Shown here piece by piece: positions 9,280 to 23,450 of a DNA stretch of 64,000 nucleotides. The stretch lies in contig NZ_SRPJ01000008.1 of the NCBI RefSeq assembly GCF_004785665.1, forward strand, positions 16,963 through 80,962, read 5' to 3'. Made by a program: the position numbers and the translations under genes. The stretch's first letter is position 1. The number at the start of each line of letters is the position of its first letter. Source of the DNA: Staphylococcus pragensis (GTDB lineage: Bacteria; Bacillota; Bacilli; Staphylococcales; Staphylococcaceae). A model generated the notes under the pieces. It ran no database searches, was not told the DNA's origin, and saw only the letters and a program-made list of their open reading frames with translations.

Positions 9280-9726
9280 GTGAAGACTTTTAAAGCGGTG
9301 CGTTTTCAAATTGTGAATGAAAATGGTGGAATTACAGAATTTGAATTAGAAGACGGCGTTATTATTAATAAAGAAAATAGTGGAACAGGTTGGTTATTAG
9401 AAGTCGTTATTTCTAATGCTCATCATGAGACTATGAAAAAATATTATGATGATCAAACGTTATTAGATATTCGTGTCGTAATTACTAGACCTTCGAATGA
9501 TCCTGCTCTATTTGATGCGACAATCAAAAGTATTAAAACGTTTGATACTACCATGTCTATTGTATTCGAATGCCATATTTATACTTTACGCCAAGTATAT
9601 GCCGAAAGTTTATTGGAACAATTAATTGATGAAGGCTTATCTGGTGAAGAATTAAAAGTTACATTTAATCGTATGATGCAATCTAAACCTAAATTAAAGG
9701 AAGAAAAATTTGACAGAGACGAATAA
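9280..9726 (+). CDS. YwpF-like family protein
   Basis: A 148-residue soluble protein resembling Bacillus YwpF: MKTFKAVRFQIVNE at the start, then a beta-rich body with WLLEVVISNAHHETMKKYY and IRVVITRPSNDPALFDATI, and a charged C-terminal tail. The function of the family is unknown. The start is GTG, preceded by AGGATG. It is followed 52 bases later by a very short membrane ORF on the same strand. Between ssb and fabZ the gene keeps the position it has in other staphylococci, as far as I remember. Confidence 0.75.
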   Translation: MKTFKAVRFQIVNENGGITEFELEDGVIINKENSGTGWLLEVVISNAHHETMKKYYDDQTLLDIRVVITRPSNDPALFDATIKSIKTFDTTMSIVFECHIYTLRQVYAESLLEQLIDEGLSGEELKVTFNRMMQSKPKLKEEKFDRDE

Positions 9727-9778
9727 AGATTAAGAAACTTTGAGCCTACTTTAATAGTTAAATTGAAGGTTAGTAGTA

Positions 9779-9883
9779 ATGAGTCAAAGAAGTTCTAAAA
9801 ATGGCAGCGGTTGTCTAATGGGTTGTTTATCTACGATTTTTATAGTCATTTTTCTACCTATTCTATTATTACTATTACTTTAA
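9779..9883 (+). CDS. Small single-span membrane protein, 34 aa
   Basis: A 34-codon ORF starts MSQRSSKNGSGCLMGCLSTI and continues into one strongly hydrophobic segment ending in six leucines. A basic, soluble N-terminus followed by one helix predicts an N-in membrane peptide. A GAAGG site lies about nine bases before the ATG. It sits just after the ywpF-like gene on the same strand, so it may be cotranscribed. Size limits certainty, and I recognise no family. Confidence 0.5.
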   Translation: MSQRSSKNGSGCLMGCLSTIFIVIFLPILLLLLL

Positions 9884-9924
9884 TTATGAACTACGTTTCC
9901 TTCATAGATGAATATATATTAAAA

Positions 9925-10134
9925 GAGGCTGAGACAAATTAAAATGTCTCAGCCTTTACTAATATATTGGCAGTAGCTGACTGGTTTGAAAATGCGCTTG
10001 AATCAAGCTTTTTCAAATCTAGTCATCCTTGCCGGGGAGCGGGGCCCCAGCACAGAGAATTTCATAAAGAAATTCCACTAATAAAGCAAGCTGGGGTTGG
10101 ATGACGAAATTTATTTAATTTCTGTCCCACTCCC
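9925..10134 (+). repeat. 211-bp staphylococcal intergenic repeat, copy A
   Basis: The block opens with the hairpin GAGGCTGAGACA / TGTCTCAGCC, contains GCCGGGGAGCGGGGCCCC and GAATTTC/GAAATTC arms, and closes with TTTCTGTCCCACTCCC. Two almost identical copies occur elsewhere in the window, one of them inverted. The GGGGCCCC core and GGGAGTGGGACAG end resemble the STAR-type repeats of S. aureus. It fills the space between converging genes (small ORF and fabZ), and the hairpin end can act as a terminator. Confidence 0.9.
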
Positions 10135-10165
10135 TTTTAACACATTTTATCTCTACCGATTATTG

Positions 10166-10603
10166 CTATGCATCTTGAATTGCGAAAGTAAGTTCACAAC
10201 TACAAGCAAGTTGACCATCAACAGTTGCTTTCGCTGTACCTTTTCCGATTGGCCCTTTAATTTTAGTGATTTCAACTTCTAATAATAAAGTATCACCAGG
10301 TGTCACTTGTTTTTTAAAGCGACATTTATCAATACCTGCGAATAAGGCAATTTTACCTTTATTCTCTTCACTATTAAGCATAGCTACTGCGCCTGTTTGA
10401 GCTAATGCTTCAGTAATTAATACACCAGGCATTACAGCGTAGTCTGGAAAATGTCCTTGGAAAAATGGTTCATTTCCTGAAACTTGTTTTAAACCTACAC
10501 AACGTTTACCTTCTTCATATTCAACCACTCGGTCAATTAATAAGAACGGTTGTCTGTGTGGGATAATTTGTTTAATTTGATTGTAATCAAAGATTGTTTC
10601 CAT
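10166..10603 (-). CDS. fabZ: 3-hydroxyacyl-ACP dehydratase FabZ
   Basis: A 145-residue hot-dog fold enzyme of type II fatty acid synthesis; it removes water from 3-hydroxyacyl-ACP to give trans-2-enoyl-ACP. The catalytic pair is visible: His51 and Glu65 in [20 protein letters not shown]. The N-terminal [18 protein letters not shown] is also typical. It lies 43 bases downstream of murA on the same strand, an arrangement shared with other staphylococci, and may be cotranscribed with it. Confidence 0.97.
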   Translation of the reverse strand: METIFDYNQIKQIIPHRQPFLLIDRVVEYEEGKRCVGLKQVSGNEPFFQGHFPDYAVMPGVLITEALAQTGAVAMLNSEENKGKIALFAGIDKCRFKKQVTPGDTLLLEVEITKIKGPIGKGTAKATVDGQLACSCELTFAIQDA

Positions 10604-10646
10604 TTGAAACTACCTCCAGCAATAATTTATCATTTGATGTTAAAAA

Positions 10647-11912
10647 TTAGTCATTGATACGTTCAATATCTGCACCAAGTGATTTTAACTTTTCATGGAA
10701 ATTAACATAACCACGATCTAAGTGTTTTAATTCAGTCACTTGAGTCGTACCATCAGCTACTAAGCCTGCTAAAATCAATGCAGCTGCTGCTCTTAAGTCA
10801 GTTGCTTTAACTTGCGCACCTTGTAATTGACTCTTACCAGCAATTTTAGCGCTTCTACCTTCTACAGTGATATTAGCATTCATTCTTCTAAATTCTGCTA
10901 CGTGCATGAATCTATTTTCAAAGACAGTTTCAGTAACGACTTTATGACCTTCAGCTGTTAATAATAAAGCCATCATTTGAGATTGCATGTCAGTTGGGAA
11001 ACCAGGATGAGGTAAAGTCTTAACATCTACTGGTTTTAATTCACCTTCTGCAGTTACGCGTACACCATCTTCTTGGAAATCAAGATTGACACCCATTTCT
11101 TCTAATTTGTAGATTAAGCTTGTCATGTGTTCTTTAACTGCATCACGCACAAAGACATCCCCTCTTGTAATCGCCGCAGCAATGATTAATGTACCTGCTT
11201 CGATTCTATCAGGGATAATTGAGTGTTCTACACCTTTAAGTTTCTCAACACCGTGAATAGTAATAGTATCTGTACCAGCGCCAGTAACTTTACCACCCAT
11301 TTCATTAATGTAATTAGCTAAATCTACGATCTCAGGTTCTTTAGCAACATTCTCAATAACAGTCTTCCCTTTAGCTAGTGAAGCCGCCATAATAATGTTT
11401 TGAGTTGCACCTACACTTGGGAAATCTAAGTGAATATCGGCACCTTTTAACCCATCTTTAGTACTAGCATAGATATTACCGTTTTCAAGATGGATTTCTG
11501 CTCCTAACGCTTCAAATCCTTTAATATGTTGTTCGATAGGGCGTGCTCCAATTGCACAACCACCAGGTAGCGCTACAATAGCATGACCTAGACGAGCTAA
11601 TAAAGGTCCCATAACTAAGACACTAGCTCTCATTTTACTTACATATTCATAAGGTGCTTCCTCATTCAATGTAGATGACGCATCTACTGTTACTGCGCCT
11701 TCTTCTTTATTGTAGTCAACTTTAGCATTTAATGTTGATAAGACATTGTTAATTGTAACGACATCGCTTAGATCTGGAACGTTAACTAGTTTACTTTGTC
11801 CTTCAGAAGCTAATAATGAAGCAGTAAGTACAGGTAATACTGCATTTTTTGCTCCTTCTACTTTAACTTCTCCAGTTAGGCGATTGCCTCCATTTATAAC
11901 TATTTTATCCAT
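10647..11912 (-). CDS. murA: UDP-N-acetylglucosamine 1-carboxyvinyltransferase MurA
   Basis: A 421-residue enzyme that transfers enolpyruvate from PEP to UDP-GlcNAc, the first committed step of peptidoglycan synthesis. The catalytic and fosfomycin-target residue is Cys119 in [16 protein letters not shown]. The N-terminal [20 protein letters not shown] and the C-terminal [13 protein letters not shown] are characteristic. Its paralogue murZ lies about 20 kb away in this window. It follows the ATP synthase operon and the DUF1146 gene; a TATAAT box upstream suggests its own promoter. Confidence 0.97.
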   Translation of the reverse strand: MDKIVINGGNRLTGEVKVEGAKNAVLPVLTASLLASEGQSKLVNVPDLSDVVTINNVLSTLNAKVDYNKEEGAVTVDASSTLNEEAPYEYVSKMRASVLVMGPLLARLGHAIVALPGGCAIGARPIEQHIKGFEALGAEIHLENGNIYASTKDGLKGADIHLDFPSVGATQNIIMAASLAKGKTVIENVAKEPEIVDLANYINEMGGKVTGAGTDTITIHGVEKLKGVEHSIIPDRIEAGTLIIAAAITRGDVFVRDAVKEHMTSLIYKLEEMGVNLDFQEDGVRVTAEGELKPVDVKTLPHPGFPTDMQSQMMALLLTAEGHKVVTETVFENRFMHVAEFRRMNANITVEGRSAKIAGKSQLQGAQVKATDLRAAAALILAGLVADGTTQVTELKHLDRGYVNFHEKLKSLGADIERIND

Positions 11913-12020
11913 TTTAATCCTCCACTTTAAACTCCAACTATTTTCATCATTTCCCTATTTCAAATTGTTTTATTTATTAATTATATCTACTTTTCAAATT
12001 AATTAACAGATATTGATTTA

Positions 12021-12251
12021 TTAAAACAAATATTTTACTTGTGTTGAATACTGTAATAAATCAATTAAAAAGTTGCTTACTGCAGTTCCTAATAAAATTG
12101 CCATAAATATCAGGCAAACTTGAACTTGAGTAGCATAACCTTTTTTAAATAGGTTATCTAATCTAAGAGAGTTTAATGCCCAATAAGCAATACAAATACA
12201 AATGACATGTAATATTAAATGTATAACTGCAAATTGACCTATATAGTCCAT
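12021..12251 (-). CDS. DUF1146 (YwzB-like) membrane protein
   Basis: A 76-residue protein with two hydrophobic helices (about residues 8-26 and 45-67) joined by a basic loop NSLRLDNLFKKGYATQVQVC. This size and pattern match the DUF1146/YwzB family, found between the atp operon and murA in Bacillus and Staphylococcus. The function is unknown. The ATG follows a GGAG site. The atpC terminator lies upstream, so it probably has its own promoter. Confidence 0.8.
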   Translation of the reverse strand: MDYIGQFAVIHLILHVICICIAYWALNSLRLDNLFKKGYATQVQVCLIFMAILLGTAVSNFLIDLLQYSTQVKYLF

Positions 12252-12333
12252 AACTAACTCTCCTTAAAGATTACTGTATTATATTGTACATTAAATATGT
12301 ATAGAATGATACTCAAGATAATCATTATAAACA

Positions 12334-12370
12334 TAAAAAAAGGTTTGGAAACCAAGTCAGTTTCACCTTT
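12334..12370 (-). terminator. Terminator of the ATP synthase operon
   Basis: On the minus strand AAAGGTGAAAC pairs with GTTTCCAAACCTTT (a few mismatches) and is followed by a T run, a few bases after the atpC stop. Confidence 0.75.
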
Positions 12371-12376
12371 ATCATT

Positions 12377-12778
12377 TTATTTTAATTCAGCTACGCGTAA
12401 GCGGTTTTCTGCTCTTGCTAATGCACGTTTAGCTCGGTTAATATCACTATTATCCTCATCTTCTAAATGTGATTGCGCTCTTTGACGAGCTAATTTAGCT
12501 CTTTCAACGTCAATTTCACTAGCAGCTTCAGCTGTTTGTACAATTACAGATACTTTTTGTTGTCTAATTTCAACAAAGCCACCACTAACAGCTATATACT
12601 CAGAACCATTTTTATAATTTACTTTAACATGGCCTGTTTTTAATGCGGCAACTGTCGGAATATGTCCACTCATGACACCCATTTCCCCAGCTGTCGTTTG
12701 AAAAACAACCAGTTCAACGTCATCTTTTTCGTAGACTGAACCATTAGGAGTGACAATATCAAGATTTAAAGTACTCAT
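12377..12778 (-). CDS. atpC: ATP synthase epsilon subunit
   Basis: A 133-residue F1 central-stalk subunit that couples rotation and can inhibit ATP hydrolysis. An N-terminal beta sandwich (to about residue 85, with LDIVTPNGSVYEKDDVELVV and GEMGVMSGHIPTVA) is followed by a two-helix C-terminal domain rich in Ala and Arg (RAKLARQRAQ, RAKRALARAENRLRV). It is the last gene of the nine-gene atp operon, 21 bases after atpD, and ends at the operon terminator. Confidence 0.97.
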   Translation of the reverse strand: MSTLNLDIVTPNGSVYEKDDVELVVFQTTAGEMGVMSGHIPTVAALKTGHVKVNYKNGSEYIAVSGGFVEIRQQKVSVIVQTAEAASEIDVERAKLARQRAQSHLEDEDNSDINRAKRALARAENRLRVAELK

Positions 12779-12799
12779 TATCTATTCCTCCTAATTAGT

Positions 12800-15127
<2,328 letters not shown>

Positions 15128-15131
15128 TTAA

Positions 15132-16640
<1,509 letters not shown>

Positions 16641-16659
16641 CTATGTCACTCCTCTTATT

Positions 16660-17199
16660 TTAGTTAACTCTTCTAAATTTACGTTCAATTTGTTCTAAGT
16701 CGTTCTTAACACTGCCATCTAATACAGTTGTGCCTACTTTAACTCTGAAACCACCAATTAAATCAGGGTTAATTTTCGTAATAATATGTACATTTGACAA
16801 CTTAGTTTGGTTAATAATTAGATTTCTAATTCTTTCTAGTTCTTCTTCAGTTAATTGATATACTGACTCTACTATTGCCGTATCTTGATTATAATGGGCA
16901 TTATAAAAGTCATTAAATTCTTTGAAGATAGAATTAATTAACGCTAAATGACGGTTATTTGCTAAAATCATTAACATATTTTTTAAGTAATAATTTGCCT
17001 CACCGAATACAATTCCTACAAATTTACGTCTTTCAGAAGCAGGTTTGCTAGGATTTGAATCAATAGCTTTTAATTCTTGTTGATATTGTTGTGTAGCATC
17101 ATTTACTACTTTTAACTCTTCATACATTAAATCTAATCTATCTTTATCAATAGAAACATCAAATAATGCTTTAGCATATTTTTTTGCTACATCTGCCAT
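16660..17199 (-). CDS. atpH: ATP synthase delta subunit
   Basis: A 179-residue stator subunit that ties the peripheral stalk (b subunits) to the top of F1. The N-terminal helical bundle starts VAKKYAKALFDVSIDKDRLD; the C-terminal part has KINPDLIGGFRVKVGTTVLD and SVKNDLEQIERKF, the family signature. Its ATG overlaps the atpF stop by one base, suggesting translational coupling. Confidence 0.96.
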   Translation of the reverse strand: MADVAKKYAKALFDVSIDKDRLDLMYEELKVVNDATQQYQQELKAIDSNPSKPASERRKFVGIVFGEANYYLKNMLMILANNRHLALINSIFKEFNDFYNAHYNQDTAIVESVYQLTEEELERIRNLIINQTKLSNVHIITKINPDLIGGFRVKVGTTVLDGSVKNDLEQIERKFRRVN

Positions 17200-17729
17200 T
17201 ATTTATCGCCTGCCTCTTTAAGATACTTATCAACTAATGCTTTCTGATCTTGTTCAGAAATTTCTTTTTGAAGTACTTTAGAAGCAATCAATACTGATAG
17301 TTCAGAAACTTGATTATTAATATCTGCAAGTGCGCGTTCTTTTTCACTGTTAATTTCACTTTGAGCAGTTTCAATCATACCATTTGCACGAACGTTAGCT
17401 TCATGAATGATTTCTTCATGTTGTTTACGAGCTTGAACTCTAGCATCTTCAAGGATACGTTGAACTTCATCTTGTGTTTCTTTAAGTGTCTTTCTATTTT
17501 CTTCTTCAAGTTTTTGTGCATTAAGTTTTGCTTCTTCCGCTTCATCGATATCTCTATTAATATCTCTTTCACGTTGATCCATTACTTCTTTCAATGGACC
17601 CCAAGCAAATTTTTTCAATAATGCTAAGAGGATAACAAATGTTACAACAGTAACAATAACTGTTCCCCACTCAACACCACCGGCTGCTGCACCCAAAACA
17701 TATGAATTAGCTAATGCATTCACTGGCAT
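17199..17729 (-). CDS. atpF: ATP synthase b subunit
   Basis: A 176-residue peripheral-stalk subunit. One membrane helix (about residues 20-38, [20 protein letters not shown]) is followed by a long charged coiled coil rich in Glu, Lys, Gln and Ala. It dimerises and anchors F1 to the membrane as stator. The gene lies between atpE and atpH. The N-terminal dozen residues differ from what I remember of S. aureus, but the start is supported by AGGAGTG before the ATG. Confidence 0.96.
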   Translation of the reverse strand: MPVNALANSYVLGAAAGGVEWGTVIVTVVTFVILLALLKKFAWGPLKEVMDQRERDINRDIDEAEEAKLNAQKLEEENRKTLKETQDEVQRILEDARVQARKQHEEIIHEANVRANGMIETAQSEINSEKERALADINNQVSELSVLIASKVLQKEISEQDQKALVDKYLKEAGDK

Positions 17730-17816
17730 TCGACACTCCTTTCATTATTAATCATCATATTTGCATTAAATAAAACGAACGGCGAAGATCAAAGAGACTT
17801 CGCCTCAAAACATTTC

Positions 17817-18056
<240 letters not shown>

Positions 18057-18061
18057 TTAAA

Positions 18062-18814
<753 letters not shown>

Positions 18815-19165
18815 TTACTCCCTTTGTAATAAAGGACGTATGATGATTAGTACATAAGAAATCATAAGGCCTATCATTATTCCTATAATGTTTACATACT
18901 CTTTAAAGAAAAACCAAATCAAGCACGCAACAATAGCGACTAAATACCTCCAGATATTGCCCGTAGAAATATGTATATTATCTGGTTGCTTTGCCCGAGA
19001 TAAATAAAATTCAAAGATATATGTATTAATTAAAGCGCCAAACGTTCCTATTATTAATCCTAAAGTAAAAGGATTAGGTTTAATAATGTACAAAACACTT
19101 AACAAAATTAAAAAATAGATATAATATTGAATGAATTGTTTGAAAATAATACTAAAACGCTTCAT
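18815..19165 (-). CDS. atpI: ATP synthase accessory protein AtpI
   Basis: A 116-residue protein with four hydrophobic helices and short polar loops, the first gene of the atp operon. In other bacteria AtpI helps assemble the c-ring or handles ions, but it is poorly conserved and often dispensable. The call rests on position, size and membrane pattern rather than on a sharp motif. GGAGG lies before the ATG, and a sigma-A type promoter is readable upstream. Confidence 0.85.
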   Translation of the reverse strand: MKRFSIIFKQFIQYYIYFLILLSVLYIIKPNPFTLGLIIGTFGALINTYIFEFYLSRAKQPDNIHISTGNIWRYLVAIVACLIWFFFKEYVNIIGIMIGLMISYVLIIIRPLLQRE

Positions 19166-19226
19166 TCATAGTGCCTCCAAAATTACTTATGAGTATCATG
19201 TAAACCGTTCCACTCATACAATTTTA

Positions 19227-19255
19227 ATAATAATATAGCGTATATATCGTGTCAA
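19227..19255 (-). promoter_or_regulatory. Candidate sigma-A promoter of the atp operon
   Basis: On the minus strand a perfect -35 TTGACA and a -10 TATTAT are separated by 17 bases, about 60 bases before atpI. Confidence 0.65.
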
Positions 19256-19304
19256 TTCTATTCAAATTGTTGTAAAAAATCCATACAATTTTGTCACAAA
19301 ATAT

Positions 19305-20438
19305 TCACATTTTAAATTCTTTTGGTTTTTCAATAATTAAACCAAAATAGTATTTTATACTTTCACATATTCTTAATGACGCCATTCCATCTCCATAAGG
19401 ATTTTGTATTGATGCCATTTTTTTATATACTGTTGAGTCATCTAAAAGCGTTTTTATTTCAGTATAAACATTATCTTCTTCCGTGCCTATCACTTTTAAC
19501 GTTCCAGCTGCCACCCCTTCAGGTCGCTCTGTAACATCTCTTAGTACTAAGACCGGTTTATTTAACGAAGGTGCTTCCTCTTGAACACCGCCAGAATCCG
19601 TTAATATGAAATGTGCCTTATTGGCAAAGTTGTGGAAATCTATCACATCTAAGGGCTCTATTCTTTCCACTTGCGTTTGGTCACTAAAATATTCACTAGC
19701 TAAATCTCTAACTTTTGGATTCAAATGCTGAGGATAAACTACTACTACATCCTCATATTCACTAACAATTCTATTTATCGCTTTGAAAACATTTCTCATA
19801 GGAAGACCTATATTTTCTCTACGATGCATTGTTAATAAAATTATTTTTTTATTCTCGTGCTTATTTAAAATATCTGACATGTAGTCATTTTTAATCGTAA
19901 GATTCAACGTATCAATAGCTGTATTTCCAGTTACAACAATAGAATCTCTATCTTTTTGTTCTTTGATTAAATTTTCAGCCGCATTTATTGTAGGTGCAAA
20001 ATGCAAGTCGGCAATATTACTTACCATTTGTCGATTAATTTCTTCGGGAAATGGCGCATATTTATCGCCAGTTCTCAACCCTGCTTCTACATGACCTACA
20101 GCTATTTGATTATAAAAAGCAGCTAAAGCACCAGAAAATGTAGTAGTAGTATCTCCATGCACAAGTACCATATCTGGTTGTTCATCTTTGATGATATTTT
20201 CAAGTTGTATCATAGCGCTAGACGTAATTTCAGATAATGTTTGATTTTCTTTCATGATATTCAAATCATAGTGTGGTTGGATGTTAAATGTTTTTAAAAC
20301 TGAATCTAACATTTCTCGATGTTGAGCAGTTACAACAATCATTGGCTCTAATTCGTCGTCATTTTCAAGTGCTTTAACTAAGGGTGCCATTTTAATCGCT
20401 TCTGGTCTTGTACCAAAGACTGTCATAATTTTTTTCAT
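19305..20438 (-). CDS. mnaA: UDP-N-acetylglucosamine 2-epimerase (non-hydrolysing)
   Basis: A 377-residue enzyme interconverting UDP-GlcNAc and UDP-ManNAc; UDP-ManNAc feeds the linkage unit of wall teichoic acid. Typical segments are the N-terminal MTVFGTRPEAIKMAPLVKAL, LVHGDTTTTFSGALAAF, HVEAGLRTGDKYAPFPEEIN, and LTDSGGVQEEAPSLNKPVLV. It lies 40 bases after upp on the same strand and before atpI. S. aureus MnaA is placed identically. A capsule role is possible, but no capsule genes lie nearby. Confidence 0.94.
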   Translation of the reverse strand: MKKIMTVFGTRPEAIKMAPLVKALENDDELEPMIVVTAQHREMLDSVLKTFNIQPHYDLNIMKENQTLSEITSSAMIQLENIIKDEQPDMVLVHGDTTTTFSGALAAFYNQIAVGHVEAGLRTGDKYAPFPEEINRQMVSNIADLHFAPTINAAENLIKEQKDRDSIVVTGNTAIDTLNLTIKNDYMSDILNKHENKKIILLTMHRRENIGLPMRNVFKAINRIVSEYEDVVVVYPQHLNPKVRDLASEYFSDQTQVERIEPLDVIDFHNFANKAHFILTDSGGVQEEAPSLNKPVLVLRDVTERPEGVAAGTLKVIGTEEDNVYTEIKTLLDDSTVYKKMASIQNPYGDGMASLRICESIKYYFGLIIEKPKEFKM

Positions 20439-20478
20439 ATTATTTACTCCTACAACGAACTAACTTTAAACTTCTCAA

Positions 20479-21108
20479 CTACTTAGTACCAAATAGTCTA
20501 TCCCCAGCATCACCTAAACCAGGTGTGATGTATGCTTTATCATTTAATTTTTCATCTAAAGCAGCTATAAAAATATCTACATCATCGTGCACTTCTTGCA
20601 TTTTTTCAACGCCTTCAGGAGCTGCGATTAAACACATAAATCTAATATTTTTAGCGCCACGTTTTTTCAATGAATTAATTGCTTCGATAGCAGATGCCCC
20701 TGTTGCTAACATAGGATCTACAACTATAATTTGTCTTTCATCAATATCTTGAGGTAACTTCACGAAATATTCAACAGCTTTTAATGTTTCAGGATCACGG
20801 TATAATCCAATGTGACCTACACGTGCTGCAGGAACTAAGCTTAATACACCATCAGTCATTCCTAAACCTGCTCTTAAAATAGGTACGATAGCTAATTTTT
20901 TACCTGCTAATCTTTTCGCTGTCATTTTAGTAACTGGTGTTTGAATTTCGACATCTTGAAGTTCTAAATCTCTTGTTACTTCATAAGCCATTAACATACC
21001 TACTTCATCAACAAGCTCTCTAAATTCTTTTGTTCCTGTATTCATATCACGAATATAACTTAATTTGTGTTGAATTAAAGGGTGATCAAATACGTGTACT
21101 TTACTCAT
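20479..21108 (-). CDS. upp: Uracil phosphoribosyltransferase
   Basis: A 209-residue type I phosphoribosyltransferase that makes UMP from uracil and PRPP. The PRPP loop is [14 protein letters not shown], and the uracil-binding end carries [16 protein letters not shown]. It lies 28 bases downstream of glyA. It complements the other pyrimidine salvage genes in the window (tdk, pdp). Confidence 0.97.
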   Translation of the reverse strand: MSKVHVFDHPLIQHKLSYIRDMNTGTKEFRELVDEVGMLMAYEVTRDLELQDVEIQTPVTKMTAKRLAGKKLAIVPILRAGLGMTDGVLSLVPAARVGHIGLYRDPETLKAVEYFVKLPQDIDERQIIVVDPMLATGASAIEAINSLKKRGAKNIRFMCLIAAPEGVEKMQEVHDDVDIFIAALDEKLNDKAYITPGLGDAGDRLFGTK

Positions 21109-21136
21109 TATCTATTTCCTCCAGTTTAATTAAAAA

Positions 21137-22375
21137 TTACTCATATAGTGGATACTTTGTTGTTAATTTACTTACTCTTTCACTTGCTTCTTTTAATTTA
21201 GCTTGATCTTTAGGATTTTTAAGCGCTAAGCTAATAATTTTCCCAACTTCTTTAAATGCTTCTTCATCAAAGCCTCTAGTAGTGGCTGCAGGTGTACCTA
21301 AACGAATACCACTTGTAACGAATGGTTTTTCCTGGTCGAAAGGAATAGTGTTTTTATTACAAGTAATGCCAATTGAATCTAGTGTAGATTCGGCTTCTTT
21401 ACCTGTCACATTCACTGAGTTTTTAACGTCAACGGCTATTAAATGATTGTCTGTACCACCAGAAACGATTCTAAAGCCTTCTTCTTGTAGCGTCTCTGCT
21501 AAAACTTTAGCATTTTTAACTACTTGTTCTTGGTACGCTCTAAATTCTGGTTCTAACGCTTCACCGAAAGCAACGGCTTTAGCAGCAATCACATGTTCTA
21601 ATGGACCACCTTGAATGCCAGGGAAGATTGTTTTGTCTATATCTTTTTTATATTCTTCTTTGCACAGGATTAATCCACCACGTGGTCCTCTCAAAGTTTT
21701 ATGAGTTGTACTTGTAACGAAGTCTGCATATTCTACTGGATTAGGATGTAAACCTGCTGCTACCAAACCAGCGATATGCGCCATATCTACCATTAATTTT
21801 GCGCCTACTTCATCAGCGATTTCTTTGAACTTTTTAAAATCAAGTTCTCTTGAATATGCAGAAGTACCAGCCACAATTAATTTAGGTTTATGCTCAAGTG
21901 CTAATTTACGAACTGCTTCATAGTCAATCTTCTCTGTTTCTTTATCCACTTCATAATCAACAAAATTATAAAATTTACCACTAAAGTTAACAGGCGAACC
22001 ATGCGTTAAATGACCACCATGGCTTAAATTCATTCCTAATACAGTATCACCCATTTCAAGTGCTACTAAATAAACAGCCATGTTAGCTTGTGAACCAGAA
22101 TGAGGTTGAACATTAGCATGTTCAGCGCCAAATAATGCTTTAACACGTTCGATAGCAATTGTCTCAGTCACATCTACATAATCACATCCACCATAATAAC
22201 GACGTCCAGGATAACCTTCCGCATACTTATTCGTCATTACAGAACCTTGAGCTTCCATAACAGCTTCAGAAACAAAATTCTCAGATGCAATTAATTCGAT
22301 GTTATTATTTTGTCTATTATATTCATTTTGAATCGCTTCATAGACAGCTTTATCTTGATTTTGGATATATGACAT
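21137..22375 (-). CDS. glyA: Serine hydroxymethyltransferase
   Basis: A 412-residue PLP enzyme that converts serine and tetrahydrofolate to glycine and methylene-tetrahydrofolate. The cofactor lysine is Lys226 in [13 protein letters not shown]. Other conserved blocks are [26 protein letters not shown] and [13 protein letters not shown]. It lies 24 bases downstream of the DUF436 gene. It supplies one-carbon units for thymidylate and purines. Confidence 0.98.
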   Translation of the reverse strand: MSYIQNQDKAVYEAIQNEYNRQNNNIELIASENFVSEAVMEAQGSVMTNKYAEGYPGRRYYGGCDYVDVTETIAIERVKALFGAEHANVQPHSGSQANMAVYLVALEMGDTVLGMNLSHGGHLTHGSPVNFSGKFYNFVDYEVDKETEKIDYEAVRKLALEHKPKLIVAGTSAYSRELDFKKFKEIADEVGAKLMVDMAHIAGLVAAGLHPNPVEYADFVTSTTHKTLRGPRGGLILCKEEYKKDIDKTIFPGIQGGPLEHVIAAKAVAFGEALEPEFRAYQEQVVKNAKVLAETLQEEGFRIVSGGTDNHLIAVDVKNSVNVTGKEAESTLDSIGITCNKNTIPFDQEKPFVTSGIRLGTPAATTRGFDEEAFKEVGKIISLALKNPKDQAKLKEASERVSKLTTKYPLYE

Positions 22376-22399
22376 TAAAATCCCCTCTTCCTTTCAAAC

Positions 22400-22936
22400 C
22401 TATTCGTATTTAGCTCGTTCACCACCGATTTTTTTAGGTCTTGAAGTAGCAATTGTTACTATTGCTTCTCCAACTTTTTTGACACTAGTTCTAATCGGTA
22501 CACAAACATGTTTAATATGCATGCCAATTAATGTTTGGCCAATATCAATACCTTTAGGAACAGTAATATGCTCTACAACTACTGGATCTTTCATGTGTCG
22601 ATAAGCATAAGTTGCTAGACTCCCACCTGCATGAACATCTGGTACGACTGTCACTTCTTCCATTGTTAAAGGATTAAATTGTTCTCTTTCAATTGTGACC
22701 GCTCTATTAATATGTTCACAACCTTGAAATGCAAATGATACACCTGTTTCTTGTTGTACCTTTTCTAAGGTAGTGAAAATATCTTTAGCTACGTCCATTG
22801 AACCTACAGAACCTATTTTTTCTCCTATAACTTCAGATGTTGAACAACCAATGATGCATATTTCACCTTTTTTAAAGAATGATTGTGCTTTCAATTCATC
22901 TAATAAAGTTGTAAGTTCTTGCATAGAAATCTCCAC
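22400..22936 (-). CDS. DUF436 / TIGR01440 family protein (YwlG-like)
   Basis: A 178-residue protein matching the YwlG family, widespread in Firmicutes next to glyA. Conserved-looking blocks are [42 protein letters not shown] and [18 protein letters not shown]. Several Cys and His residues sit in those blocks, but no activity is established. It is separated from the upstream arginine phosphatase gene by a terminator. Confidence 0.85.
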   Translation of the reverse strand: MEISMQELTTLLDELKAQSFFKKGEICIIGCSTSEVIGEKIGSVGSMDVAKDIFTTLEKVQQETGVSFAFQGCEHINRAVTIEREQFNPLTMEEVTVVPDVHAGGSLATYAYRHMKDPVVVEHITVPKGIDIGQTLIGMHIKHVCVPIRTSVKKVGEAIVTIATSRPKKIGGERAKYE

Positions 22937-22945
22937 CTTACTTAC

Positions 22946-22984
22946 ATAATTAAAAGAAGCATAGCAAACTAGCTATACTTCTTC
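22946..22984 (-). terminator. Terminator after the arginine phosphatase gene
   Basis: On the minus strand GAAGTATAGC pairs with GCTATGCTTC (one G-T type pair) and is followed by TTTTAATT. Confidence 0.75.
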
Positions 22985-23033
22985 ATTATAACGTATTTAA
23001 TTCATAACTTATACTAAATGTAATATTTTCGTT

Positions 23034-23450
23034 TTATGAAAAGCCTTGCAATTTGTGGATGAGACTATAAAGTTGATTAAACGTATATCGGTACGTATCA
23101 ATACTGCCACCAAATGGATCGTCCACTTCCTCATTTTCCCCAACATATTCACTTAAAGTATAAACAGGAATGTTTTCACCGTATGCATTGATAAGTTGTG
23201 CTTTATGAGACTGCGTCATTGTTAAAATTAAATCACTGTCAAGATCACTCTCACTGAATTGCTGTGCTGAAGTTGGCTCTGGTAAATCATGTTCTAAAAT
23301 AACTTCTAGAGACTCTGGTGTCACTGATTGGCCATTTACAGCAAATAACCCTCTCGATTCAATCGTATCGTTTGGAAGTATTGTTTTACCTATGCTTTCT
23401 GCAATAGGACTACGACATGTATTACCCGTACATACAAATATTATTTTCAT
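23034..23450 (-). CDS. Low-molecular-weight protein arginine phosphatase (YwlE/PtpB)
   Basis: A 138-residue LMW phosphatase fold. The active-site loop is C7-TGNTCRS with Cys7 as nucleophile and Arg13; Asp111 lies in VDDPFGGS. Thr11 in the loop is the residue reported for YwlE to select phosphoarginine over phosphotyrosine, so an arginine phosphatase opposing McsB is the best reading. S. aureus PtpB has this role. Its ATG overlaps the end of the Sua5 gene, so the pair is coupled. Confidence 0.88.
   Translation of the reverse strand: MKIIFVCTGNTCRSPIAESIGKTILPNDTIESRGLFAVNGQSVTPESLEVILEHDLPEPTSAQQFSESDLDSDLILTMTQSHKAQLINAYGENIPVYTLSEYVGENEEVDDPFGGSIDTYRYTFNQLYSLIHKLQGFS

Noticed and set aside
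9925..10134. Insertion sequence or transposon
   Set aside because: The repeat is only 211 bp, encodes no protein and has no terminal inverted repeats of transposase type or visible target duplications.
17310..17621. 103-codon plus-strand ORF opposite atpF
   Set aside because: Cys/Phe-rich translation caused by the reversed coiled-coil codons of atpF.
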